The notes beneath the pieces are model-generated. The model was given only the letters and a program-made list of their open reading frames with translations. It had not been told where the DNA came from and ran no database searches. Shown piece after piece: positions 18,401-26,643 of a stretch of 64,000 bases of DNA (positions are counted from its first letter, which is position 1; each line of letters opens with the position of its first letter). The translations under genes and the position numbers were made by a program. Source of the DNA: Pseudomonas sp. VD-NE ins (GTDB lineage: Bacteria > Pseudomonadota > Gammaproteobacteria > Pseudomonadales > Pseudomonadaceae); NCBI RefSeq assembly GCF_031882575.1, contig NZ_CP134772.1, forward strand, positions 4,359,001 through 4,423,000. Reading direction: 5' to 3'.

Positions 18401-21400
18401 AGTAACGGATGTTGCTGTTCGGCGCGGAGACTTGAATGTTGATCTGATTGGCCACGCCGGTTTGCACCAGCAGATCGCCGAGCCCGTAGCCGACCGGCAC
18501 GCTGGCCACGTCCAGACCGAGATTGGTCAGGGCGCCGGTGTAGTTGAACAGGCGATACACGCCGACGCCAAACCCGCCGGCATCAGTAACGTTGAGATTG
18601 CCGTCGAGGGTGAGGTTGCCGCCGACATTCATCAGCGACGCGGTCGACGGTGTGCCCAATGCCACATCAACGTTGCTGCCAGCGCCGAGAGTCAGAGCAC
18701 CCGCCGACAAGGTGTTGCCCGACGACAACGCTAGGTGCCCACCGTTGTTGATGTTGACCGCGCCGAGCGCCGAGCCGGTACCGGTCAGCGTGCCACCGGT
18801 ATTGACGTTGACCTGTGCACTGGCCAGCGAACCGCTGAGATCGACGGTACCGCCATCGATCGCGGTATTGCCTGTAATGCCGTTGATGCCAGTGAGGTTC
18901 AAAGTGCCGGTGCCGACTTTGACCAGGCCGCCGCTGCCGCTGAGATCGCCGTCAAACGTACTGGTGACGTTGCCGCCGCCGACGGTCAGGGAATTGCTGC
19001 CGGTCAGTTGCACACTGCCGCTGCCGGTCAGCGCGCCGAGGCTGGCGTCGCTGCCCAGATTCAGCCCGGCGCCGGCGCTGATGTTGACCCCGGAAGTGCT
19101 GCCCAGCGCATTGGTGTTGAGTGTGGTGACGCTGCCGGACACGATATTCAGCGCACCGGTGAAGGTGTTGTTGCCGGCCAGAGTCAGGTCCGACAAACCG
19201 TTTTTGGTCAGGCTGCCGGCACCGTCAATGATGCCGTTCAAGCTCAAATCGTTGTTGCCGGCAACGGTCAGTCCGGCATTCAGCGTAATCGCGTTGCCGA
19301 TGCCGAACGAAGCGCTGTTATCCAGCGTTGCCGCGCCACCGACGACCAATGCGCCGCTGCCCAGGCCGTTGGCATTGCCCAGGGTCAGCGTGCCGGCGTT
19401 GAGCGTGGTGCCGCCGCTGAAGGTGTTGTTGCCGTTAAGCGTCAGGTTGGCAGCGCCATCCTTGATCAACTGGCCTGTGCCGCTGGTGACGCCGCCGAGG
19501 GTGAGGTTCTGCGTGCCGCCAACGCTCAGCGCCGCATTCAGGGCGACGGCGTTGTTGAGGCTGACCAACGGCGAATTACTGTCCAGCGTTGCGGCGCCAG
19601 CGACGGTCAGCGCCCCGGAACCCAGTGCCGAGCTGTTGCCGACGGTCAGGGTGCCGGCGTTCAGCGTGGTGCCACCGATGTAGTTGTTGGCCGCGTTGAG
19701 AATCAGATTGGCCGCGCCGTCTTTCACCAGACTGCCGGCGCCGCTGACCAGACCGGTCAGGGTCATATTCGCCGTGCCGCCGATGTTCAAGGCACCGGCG
19801 AGTGCCACGGCATTGTTCAGGCTGACGGCGGTGTTGGCGTCCAGCGTGGTGTTGGCGGCCGCGTTCAACGTACCGGAACCCAGCGCGGTGTTGCTGCCGA
19901 CAATCAGTTTGCCGGTGTTCAACGCGGTGTTGCCAAAATAAGTGTTAGCGCCATTGAGGGTCAGGTCGGCAGCGCCGTTCTTGGTCAGCCCACCGATACC
20001 GGCGACCACGCCGCCGAGGGTCAGCGCATTGGTGCCGCCCAAGGTCAGGGTGCCGCCGAGGTTGACGTTATTGGCCAGCGTTGCCGCAGTGCTGGCATCG
20101 AGGGTGGTACCGTTCGAGGCGTTGAGTGTGCCGGTGCCGAGGGCGGTGCTGGAACCGACAATCAGCGAACCGGCATTCAGCGCCGTGGTGCCGGTGTAGG
20201 TGTTATTGCCGTTGAGGGTCAGGCTCGATGCGCCGGTCTTGATCAAACCGTTGCCGCCACTGATCACCCCGCCAAGGGTCAATGCGTTGGCGCCGCCGGC
20301 GGTGAGGTTGGCGTTGAGAATCACATTGTTGTTCAGGGTCACGGCCGAACTGCTGTTGAGCGTGCCCGCACCTTCCACCGACAACGCGCCGGTGCCCAGT
20401 GCTGCGCCGTTGCCGACCGTCAGGCTGCCGGCATTCAGCGTGGTGCCGCCGCTGTAGGTGTTGACGCCGCTGAGTGTGAGATTGGCTGCGCCGTTTTTTA
20501 CCAGTTGGCTGGCGCCGCTGATCACCCCGCCGAGGGTCAGCGCGTTGCTGCCGCCAATGCCCAGGCTGTTGTTGAGAATGACCGCGTTGTTCAGCGTCAC
20601 CGCCGCATTGCTGTCGAGGGTGGCCACGCCGCCGACGGTGATATTGCCGCTGCCGAGCGCCGCGTTGGCACCCGCCGTGATCGTGCCCGCGTTCAACGCG
20701 ACCGCACCGAGGAAGGTGTTGGCGCCATTGAGAATCAGGTTGGCCGCGCCGTTTTTGGTCAGCCCGCCGCTGCCGCTGACGATGCCGCCGAGGGTCAGGT
20801 TGGCGCTGCCGCCGACGTTGAGGTTACCGCCGAGCGACACCGCGTTGGTCAGTGCCACTGCCGTGCTGGCGTCGAGGGTGGTGCCCGCCGCCGTGGTCAG
20901 TGCACCGGTGCCCAGCGCGGTGTTGGAACCGACAATCAGCGTGCCGGCATTCAGCGCGGTGCCGCCGGAGAAGGTGTTGTTGCCGCTGAGACTGAGGTTC
21001 GCAGTGCCGTTCTTGATCAGATTGCCGGCGCCACTGACGACGCCACTCAGGCCCAATGCCTGCGTCCCACCAACGGTCAGTCCTCCTGCCAGCGCGACGG
21101 CGTTGGCGAGGGTCACCGCCGTGGTTGCATCCAGCGTGGTGCCTGCTGCCGCATTCAGCGCGCCAGTACCCAGCGCGGTGTTGCTGCCGACCAACAGGCT
21201 GCCGGCATTGAGCAGCGTGTTGCCACTGTTGGTGTTGTTGCCGGTCAACGTCAGGCTGGCACTGCCGGATTTGGTAATCCCGCCGGTTCCGGACAACACA
21301 CCACCAAGGGTCAGCGCATTGCTGCCGAGCACGTTGAGCGCGCCGGTCATGCCAATGTTATTGGCCAGCGTGACGTTGGCGGTGCTGTCCAGACTGGTAC

Positions 21401-23012
21401 CGGCGGCCGTGTTCAGCGCGCCGCTGCCGAGCGAGTTGTTATTGGTCACCAGCAGGCTGCCGGCGCTCAAAGTGGTGGTGCCGGTGAACCCGGTGTTGGC
21501 GCCGCTGACGGTCAGGCTGCCAGTACCGGTTTTGGTCAGGCCGCTGCTGCCGCTGATCAAACCGCCGAGGGTCAGTGCGCCAGTGCCGCCGGCCGTCAAG
21601 GTGCCGCCGAGGCTGATGGCGTTGGCCAGGCTGATCGTGCCCGGTGCGCTCAATGTTGTAGCGCCGGTGACGTTGAGGCTGCCGGTGCTGAAGGCCTGAT
21701 TGTTGCTGACCTGCACCGTGCCGCCATTGAGCGTGGTGTTGCCCAGGTAGGTGTTGGCGGCGCTAAGGCTCAATTGCCCGGAACCGACTTTGGTCAGACC
21801 GCCACTACCGGAAATCACCCCGCTCAGGGTGGTCGCGTTGGTGCCTTGCACCGTCACGCCACCAGCGCCGAGGGAAATCAGATTGCTGATGTTCAACCCG
21901 GCATTGCTGGCTTGCAGAGTCCCGCCGTTGGAAGTGAGCACACCGCTGCCGAACGTGGCGTTGTTGTTGAACTGGGCGACACCGCCGTTGAGCGTGGTCG
22001 CGCCGCTGACCAATGGCCCCTGCAAGGTCCAGGTGCCGCTGTTGAGGGTCAGGTTGTTGAAGTTGATGTAGGTGGCGCTGGATGCGGTGCCGACACCGGT
22101 AGTGCCGCCGCCGACGCCAGCCGGGTTTTGCAGGATCAGGCTGTTGGTGCCGCCCGCCCCGCCATCCACCGTACCGGTCGGGGCGAAGGTCAGGTTGATG
22201 CCGATCAATCCGCCTAGACCGACGCTGATCTGTACACCGTCACCGACGTTGACGCTGGAGCCGGTCACCGCAGTGAAGGTGTTGGTGCTCGCCGCGCCCA
22301 TCGAGACGCCGCCGGTAATCGCACCGGCGTTGGTGAAGGTGTTGCCCGCCGCCGACGTCTCGAACGCGATCCGGCCGTTGATCACACCGGTGCTGCTGTT
22401 GGTCATGTTGACCTGCGAGCCACCGTAGACGCCGATCACCGGGGTATCCGCCAACGTGATTCCGCCGATCGAGAGTCCGGTCGAGGTGATGGTGCCGTTG
22501 TTGGTGATGCTGGTGGTGCCGGTTGCCGCGTTGTTAACCGAAAGGGCCAGGCCGTCGATGCTGGTCAGATTGAGCCCGAGCAGCATGCCCGTACCACGGA
22601 TGATCCCGCTGGCGTTGTTGAGCACACTGACCGTGCTGGTTGCGCCAGTGCCGATGAATGCACCGCCGCTCAATACCGAGACCAGACCGAGCAGCGCCGG
22701 GTCGATAGTGCCAGAGTTGTTCAGGGAGATGTTCACCCCGGTCAGGTCCATCACATGGCCGCCGAGGGTCGCGTTCATCTGCGCGCCGCTGTTGACGTTG
22801 ACCGTCAGGCCACTGGTGGCACTGGAGAAATTGTTGAGAAACAGCGGCAGGCTCGGAACGCCGGTACAGGTCACCGTTGAACCCGCCGTGGAGCATGTGG
22901 CCAGCGCAGGTGCGCTGACGCCGCCGAACAACAGCCCGGCAACGCTCAAGTGCACAGCAAGGGAAAGAGGGGAAAAGCGCGAAACGAGGGCGACACCAAA
23001 CCTTGCTTCCAC
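12489..23012 (-). CDS. Giant autotransporter adhesin with PATR-type beta-strand repeats
   Basis: 3507 residues. A type V secretion protein: the passenger crosses the outer membrane through its own C-terminal barrel and probably acts in adhesion or biofilm. The signal peptide ends at about residue 38 (APALA). Nearly the whole passenger is made of repeats of the form TLxGVISGxGxLxKxGAxxLTLxGxNTYxGGTTLNAGTL, the autotransporter-associated repeat that folds as a beta-helix. In the middle the repeat has a period of 258 bp (86 residues). Three spacer modules with a WDG..GGSGTWG..TNWTD pattern occur near residues 1540, 2265 and 2785. The barrel spans about 3230-3507 and ends in aromatic Phe. It starts with GTG at 23012, behind GGAG. 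A cysteine pair near residues 39 and 49 is the only one in the N-terminal region. Monocistronic, with its own terminator. Confidence 0.93.
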   Translation of the reverse strand: MEARFGVALVSRFSPLSLAVHLSVAGLLFGGVSAPALATCSTAGSTVTCTGVPSLPLFLNNFSSATSGLTVNVNSGAQMNATLGGHVMDLTGVNISLNNSGTIDPALLGLVSVLSGGAFIGTGATSTVSVLNNASGIIRGTGMLLGLNLTSIDGLALSVNNAATGTTSITNNGTITSTGLSIGGITLADTPVIGVYGGSQVNMTNSSTGVINGRIAFETSAAGNTFTNAGAITGGVSMGAASTNTFTAVTGSSVNVGDGVQISVGLGGLIGINLTFAPTGTVDGGAGGTNSLILQNPAGVGGGTTGVGTASSATYINFNNLTLNSGTWTLQGPLVSGATTLNGGVAQFNNNATFGSGVLTSNGGTLQASNAGLNISNLISLGAGGVTVQGTNATTLSGVISGSGGLTKVGSGQLSLSAANTYLGNTTLNGGTVQVSNNQAFSTGSLNVTGATTLSAPGTISLANAISLGGTLTAGGTGALTLGGLISGSSGLTKTGTGSLTVSGANTGFTGTTTLSAGSLLVTNNNSLGSGALNTAAGTSLDSTANVTLANNIGMTGALNVLGSNALTLGGVLSGTGGITKSGSASLTLTGNNTNSGNTLLNAGSLLVGSNTALGTGALNAAAGTTLDATTAVTLANAVALAGGLTVGGTQALGLSGVVSGAGNLIKNGTANLSLSGNNTFSGGTALNAGTLIVGSNTALGTGALTTAAGTTLDASTAVALTNAVSLGGNLNVGGSANLTLGGIVSGSGGLTKNGAANLILNGANTFLGAVALNAGTITAGANAALGSGNITVGGVATLDSNAAVTLNNAVILNNSLGIGGSNALTLGGVISGASQLVKNGAANLTLSGVNTYSGGTTLNAGSLTVGNGAALGTGALSVEGAGTLNSSSAVTLNNNVILNANLTAGGANALTLGGVISGGNGLIKTGASSLTLNGNNTYTGTTALNAGSLIVGSSTALGTGTLNASNGTTLDASTAATLANNVNLGGTLTLGGTNALTLGGVVAGIGGLTKNGAADLTLNGANTYFGNTALNTGKLIVGSNTALGSGTLNAAANTTLDANTAVSLNNAVALAGALNIGGTANMTLTGLVSGAGSLVKDGAANLILNAANNYIGGTTLNAGTLTVGNSSALGSGALTVAGAATLDSNSPLVSLNNAVALNAALSVGGTQNLTLGGVTSGTGQLIKDGAANLTLNGNNTFSGGTTLNAGTLTLGNANGLGSGALVVGGAATLDNSASFGIGNAITLNAGLTVAGNNDLSLNGIIDGAGSLTKNGLSDLTLAGNNTFTGALNIVSGSVTTLNTNALGSTSGVNISAGAGLNLGSDASLGALTGSGSVQLTGSNSLTVGGGNVTSTFDGDLSGSGGLVKVGTGTLNLTGINGITGNTAIDGGTVDLSGSLASAQVNVNTGGTLTGTGSALGAVNINNGGHLALSSGNTLSAGALTLGAGSNVDVALGTPSTASLMNVGGNLTLDGNLNVTDAGGFGVGVYRLFNYTGALTNLGLDVASVPVGYGLGDLLVQTGVANQINIQVSAPNSNIRYWDGSQTIANGVVDGGSGTWNAVGTNWTDANGLVNQPWAGDFAVFQGTAGTVTVNGTQAFTGMQFLTDGYNVVNGAAGQLTAVNGTGGTTSLRVDPGVTATINANIDGSGILNKLDAGTLVLGGANTYTGGTQLDGGKIIVGSNTALGTGTLTANAGTQLDSNAAVTLANAATLNGNLTVVGSNALILNGVIGGTGGLIKTGTANLTLGGNNAFLGPVALNAGGLILASNAALGSGTLNAAGGTTLDASTAVSVNNAVNLAGNLGIGGTADLTLAGTVNGAGSLSKNGAANLTLSGNNNFLGGTTLNAGTLTAGSNSALGLGNLTVAGASALDSNSALSLGNNVVLNANLSNTGSNNLTLAGVVSGAGGLIKNGASNLTLNGINTYSGGTTLNAGTLTLGTGASLGSGALTVAGASTLDNSAPLVLANNLNVNANLALAGNNNLTLGGVIAGAGTLSKNGLADVTLSGNNTFSGTFDVASGSLTTLSGAALGNNATVNLASGAALNLGASGSLASLTGSGTALIGTGNTLSLGGNNVSSTFAGILSGDGSLSKIGTGTLTLSGISDMTGDTNVNAGTLQVNGSLASGNVLVNNGGTLGGSGTLTGAVTVADGGHLAGVTGSTLSVSSLVFNGNSSFDVGLGTPVSGGGNALVSVGGNLTLDGTLNVSDIGGFGSGVYRLIDYTGGLTDNGMLFGTLPGSVSPGDLTLQTALANQINLLVTAPGVTVQFWDGNQLVANGSVEGGSGTWGTGTTNWTDVNGTTNQAWTNNFAVFQGAAGTVTVNGAQTLTGMQFVTDGYNLVNGTAGSLNLVNGSLGNATVRVDPNATATLGVALNGSGTLGKYDTGTLVLNAANGYTGGTALNGGKIVVGNNAALGTGVLTAADGTALDSNSAVTLGNDVVVNGGLTVAGSNALTLGGVVSGSGSLIKAGASSLTLNGSNTYSGGTQLAGGTLVLGNNSAISSGALNVTGNGTLDSSSALQLANAVNLGAQLTLAGNQNTTLIGAVTGSGSLVKNGAGDLVLSGANIYSGGTTLNGGTTRGDTSSLQGAIVNNATLTFEQNADGSYTGNLTGAGTLNKTGTGELLLTGNNTFTGNTSVQAGNLIVNGVLNSANVNVASGASIGGGGQLGGAVQLADGATLAGGGTATPLSVGSLALSSGTNLDFSLGSAASSTTVVNVAGNLTLDGTLNISNAGGFGTGVYQLFSYGGNLTDNGLAYGSLPVSAANLTLQTAIANQINLLVQGTPGEVQFWNGGTTNPDGSIGGGSGVWGPGTNWTDPSGTQALASNGQFAVFGGQAGTVTVQGNQNFTGLQFLSGGYSLVPGAGGTLTPVNGADGSLAPVRVNAGGSAEISVPLVGTGGIEKLDSGTLVLSGANTYSGGTTVSGGTLIGNTTSLQGNILDNATLVFQQNANGQFNGVLSGLGAMAKRGAGTLLLTGDNPFSGTVSVDQGVLQVGSRAARASLGAQVTVANGAGLSGNGSVGSVVNHGVVASGAEAGTLSVAGNLTNASDGVLALTVSSPTATPLAVGGTATLGGGLQVNSLAPFTGNTTYSLITAGGGVIGTFSAADLPQYAFLNSALVYDASAVNLVVSRNGNSFADVAATDNQFRTATALSNNGPAGAALQNEIVNLSVAGARNAFDSLSGEIHASTASAILEDSRYVRDAVNDRMRQPSCSEADDPRRALAPSDNQLSSNGCHGEMVGWARALGAWGESDGDSNAAKLDRNLSGFMLGTDKQLDDQWRVGMAAGYTRSDLDAHDRRSDATVESYHLAAYLNSQFDALAVRLGAAYSWHDIETKRNVSVGSYNDRLKANYDARIAQVFGEVGYAIDAGGIALEPFAGLAYVNYDTDKAKEKGGVGRLEADADQDITFSTLGVRAGKVITLANGGQFTPRAAIGWRHAFGDTKPDADLTFIDGGASFSTQGVPIAKDSAIVEAGVDFQISPTGKLGVGYSGQLSNDSNDHAMTISFSLGF

Positions 23013-23238
23013 GGGCTACTCCTTGTCGTGGCCAATTTCTTCCTTGAAGGCGTGCAAAGCCTGCTTATTCCACACGCGAATCAAGACTGCGACGGTCATC
23101 ACAAAACCGTTGATTGGGGACAAAGCTAGTAGACGCCCGGCAATGGGGCACGGATTAAATGGTGTTAATACTTTAATACTAGAGTGGTCTGGAATCAGCG
23201 TTTCAGCCCGCAAGCGCTGGTCTGAGGGCGATACAACA

Positions 23239-23332
23239 CCTGTGGGAGCGAGCCTGCTCGCGAAAGCGGTGGGTCAGCTGAGAACTACTTTTCTGATACT
23301 CAGCCTTCGCGAGCAGGCTCGCTCCCACAGGG
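23239..23332. repeat. REP pair, 'gagcgagcctgctcgcga' family
   Basis: Inverted pair within the 509-bp gap between the divergent autotransporter and tsx genes (23013-23521). It separates the two promoter regions. Confidence 0.85.
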
Positions 23333-23425
23333 GACTAGGGGTGTACAAACCGTACCTGACTGCCCCATCAACAAATAAGCTGAAACCTTCGAAATTTCAG
23401 CGTATTGAGAAAATTGGTACGCCTT

Positions 23426-23441
23426 GTGCAAACGTTTGCGT
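23426..23441. promoter_or_regulatory. PurR/LacI-family operator, box 1
   Basis: The sequence gtgcaaacgtttgcgt contains the perfect 12-bp palindrome GCAAACGTTTGC (23428-23439). It matches the classical pur-box pattern (ANGCAANCGNTTNCNT) at all but the first conserved position. It lies about 80 bp upstream of a nucleoside uptake operon, which fits control by a PurR/RbsR-type LacI-family repressor. The cognate regulator is not in the window. Confidence 0.65.
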
Positions 23442-23448
23442 AACGTCA

Positions 23449-23464
23449 ATACCAACGTTTTCGT
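23449..23464. promoter_or_regulatory. PurR/LacI-family operator, box 2 (weaker)
   Basis: ataccaacgttttcgt keeps the right half of the pur box and misses two conserved bases on the left. Its centre is 23 bp from that of box 1, about two helical turns, so two dimers could bind the same face of the DNA. Confidence 0.45.
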
Positions 23465-23521
23465 AACAAAACCGTACAAGCCCACGGAACACGGGCCTCG
23501 ATCCGCAAAAAAGGACTTTGA

Positions 23522-24481
23522 ATGCACGCCGCCTCGCCTTTTCGCGCACCGTTTGCGCGCACGCTTGCTGTTTCCCTGCTACTGACCGGCGTTACCGGAC
23601 TTCTCAGCCACAGCGCACACGCGCAACCAGCAAGCAAAGAAGAATCCGCCCAGGGTGAAGCGCTCAGCCCCGAAGCCAGCCCGCCGAAAAAAGGCGCCTA
23701 CCTGTCGGACTGGTACAACCAGGACCTGATGCTGATCGGCAGCAAAGACATCAGCTTCGGCCCGCAACCGGCCGACGATATCTACCTGGAATACGAGTAC
23801 TTCGGCCGTAAAGGCCCGTTCGAACTGTACGGCTACGTCGACATCCCGAAGATCTTCAATATCGGCAACAGCCACGACAAAGGCGTGTGGGATCACGGCT
23901 CGCCGGTGTTCATGGAGCACGAACCGCGCATCTCCATCGACTACCTCGCCGGCCGTAGCCTGGCCATCGGTCCGTTCAAGGAATGGTATGTAGCGTTCGA
24001 CTGGATCTACGACCACGGCAGCCGTAAAGAGAACCGCGCCAACACCCTTTACAGCGGTTTCGGCACCGACATTGACACCCATTCGCGGGTCAATCTGTCG
24101 GCCAACCTCTACGGTCGCTATCAGTGGGAAAACTACGGCGCCAGCAACGAATATTCCTGGGATGGCTACCGCGCGCAGCTCAAGTACATCGTGCCGATCG
24201 ATAAATTCAGCAACGGCGCCTCGCTGACTTACATCGGTTTTACCAACTTCGATTTCGGCTCGGACATTCACAAAGACAACCCGGCGCGCACGGCCAACGC
24301 GACGGTGGCGACCAACGTCCTGCTCTACTCGTTCACCCACTTGCGCTTCACCCTGGTGGGTCGTTATTTCCACAACGGCGGCAACTGGGAAGACGGCAGC
24401 GAGCTGAATTTTGGCGACGGCAATTTCCGTGCGCGTTCCAACGGCTGGGGTTACTACGCCGGCGTCGGTTATCAGTTCTGA
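23522..24481 (+). CDS. Tsx/OmpK-type outer-membrane nucleoside channel
   Basis: 319 residues. The signal peptide ends near residue 35 (AHAQP). It is followed by a linker, then a 12-strand-like barrel rich in alternating aromatic and polar residues and ending in the typical GYQF aromatic terminus. Motifs such as LSDWYNQDLMLIG, YLEYEYFGRKGPFELYGYVDIPK and EHEPRISIDYL match the nucleoside-specific channel (Tsx) family. Role: diffusion of nucleosides across the outer membrane. An AAGGA site lies 8-9 bases before the ATG. It is followed after 15 bases by a periplasmic nucleoside-binding protein gene, and both sit behind PurR-like boxes. Confidence 0.88.
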   Translation: MHAASPFRAPFARTLAVSLLLTGVTGLLSHSAHAQPASKEESAQGEALSPEASPPKKGAYLSDWYNQDLMLIGSKDISFGPQPADDIYLEYEYFGRKGPFELYGYVDIPKIFNIGNSHDKGVWDHGSPVFMEHEPRISIDYLAGRSLAIGPFKEWYVAFDWIYDHGSRKENRANTLYSGFGTDIDTHSRVNLSANLYGRYQWENYGASNEYSWDGYRAQLKYIVPIDKFSNGASLTYIGFTNFDFGSDIHKDNPARTANATVATNVLLYSFTHLRFTLVGRYFHNGGNWEDGSELNFGDGNFRARSNGWGYYAGVGYQF

Positions 24482-24496
24482 ATCAAGGAGTTTTCC

Positions 24497-25519
24497 ATGC
24501 AAGCAATGATGCGTTTGACCCTGGCCGGTGCGGCCCTGCTCTCCTCCACCGCGTGGGCTGCCGAGGCACCGATCCAACCGAAAGTCGTGCTGATCACCAT
24601 GTTCGCCCCCGAGGCGCAACACTGGATCGATCGCCTGGAGCTGAAGCAGGAAATCCGCGTGCCGGGCCTGTCCGCCGAGTACCCGAGCATCCGCTGCAAC
24701 GCGCAGCAGGTGTGCCTGCTGACCACAGGCATGGGCCAGACCAACGCCGCCGCTTCGACCCTGGCGTTGGCGCTGTCGCCAAAATTCGACCTGCGCAAAA
24801 GCTACTTCCTGATCGCCGGCATTGCCGGGATCAGCCCGAAACACGGAACCATCGGCACCGCCGCATGGGCGCATTATCTGGTGGAATTCGGCACGCAATG
24901 GGAGATCGATTCGCGCGATGCGCCGTCGACCTGGCCGACCGGCTATCTGGGCATCAACACCAAGGGTCCGAACGAAAAACCGCCGCTGGATTACAAGACT
25001 GAAGTCTTCGAGCTCAACCCGAAACTGCAGGCCAAGGCCTTCGCCCTGAGCCACAAGGTCGAGCTGAGCGAAAGCAAGGAATCGGCAGCATGGCGCCTGA
25101 AATATCCGTCGGCACCGGCCAATCAACCACCGGTGGTGACGCGCTGCGACACGTTGGCCGGCAACACTTGGTTCTCCGGCACGCGCCTGAGCGAACGGGC
25201 TGAGGTCTGGACCAGGTTGCTCACCGACAACAAGGGCGAATACTGCACGACGCAGCAGGAAGACAACTCGACCTATGAGGCCTTGCTGCGTGCCAGTCGC
25301 GAAGGTCTGGTCGACGTGCAACGTCTGGCCGTGGTGCGTGCCGGGTCCGACTTTGATCGCCCGGAACCAGGCGGCAGTGAAGTGGACAACCTGCTCAAGT
25401 ACGCCGATCAGGGCGGCTTCGTGCCGGCGCTGGAGAACCTCTATCGCGCAGGTAATCCCCTGGTGCAGGACATCCTGAAGAACTGGTCGGCATGGGAAAA
25501 CGGCGTCCCTGCCTCTTAA
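24497..25519 (+). CDS. Purine nucleoside permease (NUP family), periplasmic
   Basis: 340 residues with a signal peptide cleaved near residue 22 (AWAAE). The body resembles the NUP family: KVVLITMFAPEAQHW at the start, TTGMGQTNAAAS around residue 80, GIAGISPKHGT around 112, and the GSDFDRP motif near 285. The fold is related to purine nucleoside phosphorylases, which share the GIAG core, so a nucleoside-binding or nucleoside-cleaving periplasmic role is possible; the name permease is historical. AAGGAG precedes the ATG. The gene follows the Tsx-like gene in the same operon and probably passes its nucleosides on to an inner-membrane carrier encoded elsewhere. No terminator hairpin other than the REP doublet that follows. 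Confidence 0.85.
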   Translation: MQAMMRLTLAGAALLSSTAWAAEAPIQPKVVLITMFAPEAQHWIDRLELKQEIRVPGLSAEYPSIRCNAQQVCLLTTGMGQTNAAASTLALALSPKFDLRKSYFLIAGIAGISPKHGTIGTAAWAHYLVEFGTQWEIDSRDAPSTWPTGYLGINTKGPNEKPPLDYKTEVFELNPKLQAKAFALSHKVELSESKESAAWRLKYPSAPANQPPVVTRCDTLAGNTWFSGTRLSERAEVWTRLLTDNKGEYCTTQQEDNSTYEALLRASREGLVDVQRLAVVRAGSDFDRPEPGGSEVDNLLKYADQGGFVPALENLYRAGNPLVQDILKNWSAWENGVPAS

Positions 25520-25532
25520 GATCAACGCGAAT

Positions 25533-25627
25533 CCCTGTGGGAGCTGGCTTGCCAGCGATGGCGTCAGCTCAAACAACTCCTCGTCGCCTGTTCCACCGCT
25601 TTCGCTGGCAAGCCAGCTCCCACAGGT
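25533..25627. repeat. REP pair, 'gctggcttgccagcgat' family
   Basis: Inverted pair between convergent genes, immediately after the nucleoside operon. It may act as the 3' end of both transcripts. Confidence 0.85.
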
Positions 25628-25656
25628 TTTAGGGTGTTAAGGCGATTTAGGCTGTG

Positions 25657-26613
25657 TCAGGGGATAAGGATGACCTTGTCGCCGCGGCCCTGATTCACAT
25701 CGGCGTAGCGCGCGAGCCCCTCGGCCAGCGGCGCCTCGACCAACCCTTGCGGCAACGGCAACAACCCTTCATCGAAGAACCGCCCGAACTGCTCGAGCAT
25801 CGCCGCGCAAGCTTCAACGCCATACAACAACGAATTGATCCCGACCACCGACCCGCCCTTGCGATACAAGGCCAGCGCCGGCAATTGCACATGACCGTCC
25901 ACCGGCGCGGCAATGATCGCGATCCGTCCGAACGTGGCCAATGCCGCCACCGACGCCGGCAACCAGAAACCGGTGGTGTCGAAGATCACATCGGCACCGC
26001 CGCGATACACCGCGCTGACCTGCGCGCCGAGGTCCTCGGGCTTATCCAGTTGAATCGTCTGATAGCCCTGCATCTGCAACTCCGCCACCTGCTCCGGGCG
26101 CCGCGCCGCTGCCAGCAACTGCGCGCCACGCACTTTTGCCAGCGCCAAAGCCGCCGTGGCCACCGCACCGCCACCGATCACCAGCAAACGTGTTTCAGCC
26201 GTTACCAGACTGCGTTCCAAAGCATCCCACGCCGTGGTGTACGGCACGCCGAGGCTGGCGGCCTGGGTGAAACTCAGGTGCGAAGGTTTGTGTGCGACAC
26301 CATTGGCCGGCAGTTTGACGAACCCGGCGTGGGAGCCATCGGCAAAAAAGCCCAGCTCTCGGCCAGTGCCCCAGACTTCCTGACCGATCAACGCCTGCGG
26401 CCCTTCGACGACCACGCCGGCGAAATCCCGACCGGGAATTCGTGGCAGCGTGGTGTAGGGAAAACGCCCGAGGACGTTCTTTACGTCGCTGGGATTCAGG
26501 CCGGCAGCCTTGATCTGCACCAGCACTTCGTCAGCGCCGGGTATCGGGGTCGGCACCTCCACATAACGCAGGGAAGACAGGTCGCCGGTTTTATCGAATT
26601 GCAGTGCTTTCAT
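25657..26613 (-). CDS. Quinone oxidoreductase-like MDR-family NADPH reductase
   Basis: 318 residues. N-terminal GroES-like domain (MKALQF, then NPSDVKNVLG, PGRDFAGVV) followed by a Rossmann domain with GGGAVATAALALAK near residue 148. The zinc-binding cysteines and histidines of classical alcohol dehydrogenases are absent, placing it with the zinc-free quinone oxidoreductases. The substrate is unknown. The ATG at 26613 gives the canonical MKA start; a GTG four codons upstream is possible. It is 30 bases after the XapX gene and most likely in an operon with it. Confidence 0.85.
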   Translation of the reverse strand: MKALQFDKTGDLSSLRYVEVPTPIPGADEVLVQIKAAGLNPSDVKNVLGRFPYTTLPRIPGRDFAGVVVEGPQALIGQEVWGTGRELGFFADGSHAGFVKLPANGVAHKPSHLSFTQAASLGVPYTTAWDALERSLVTAETRLLVIGGGAVATAALALAKVRGAQLLAAARRPEQVAELQMQGYQTIQLDKPEDLGAQVSAVYRGGADVIFDTTGFWLPASVAALATFGRIAIIAAPVDGHVQLPALALYRKGGSVVGINSLLYGVEACAAMLEQFGRFFDEGLLPLPQGLVEAPLAEGLARYADVNQGRGDKVILIP

Positions 26614-26643
26614 GGGGAGATCCACCGAAGGAAAAGAGGAAAT

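Noticed and set aside
12522..22217. Three long plus-strand open frames (676, 1390 and 1160 codons) opposite the autotransporter, plus a regular series of 85-codon frames at 258-bp spacing
   Set aside because: They arise from the repetitive GC-rich coding strand, show no start sites or known motifs, and mirror the repeat period of the real gene.
23579..25576. 665-codon minus-strand frame over the nucleoside operon
   Set aside because: Antisense to two genes with clear signal peptides and families.
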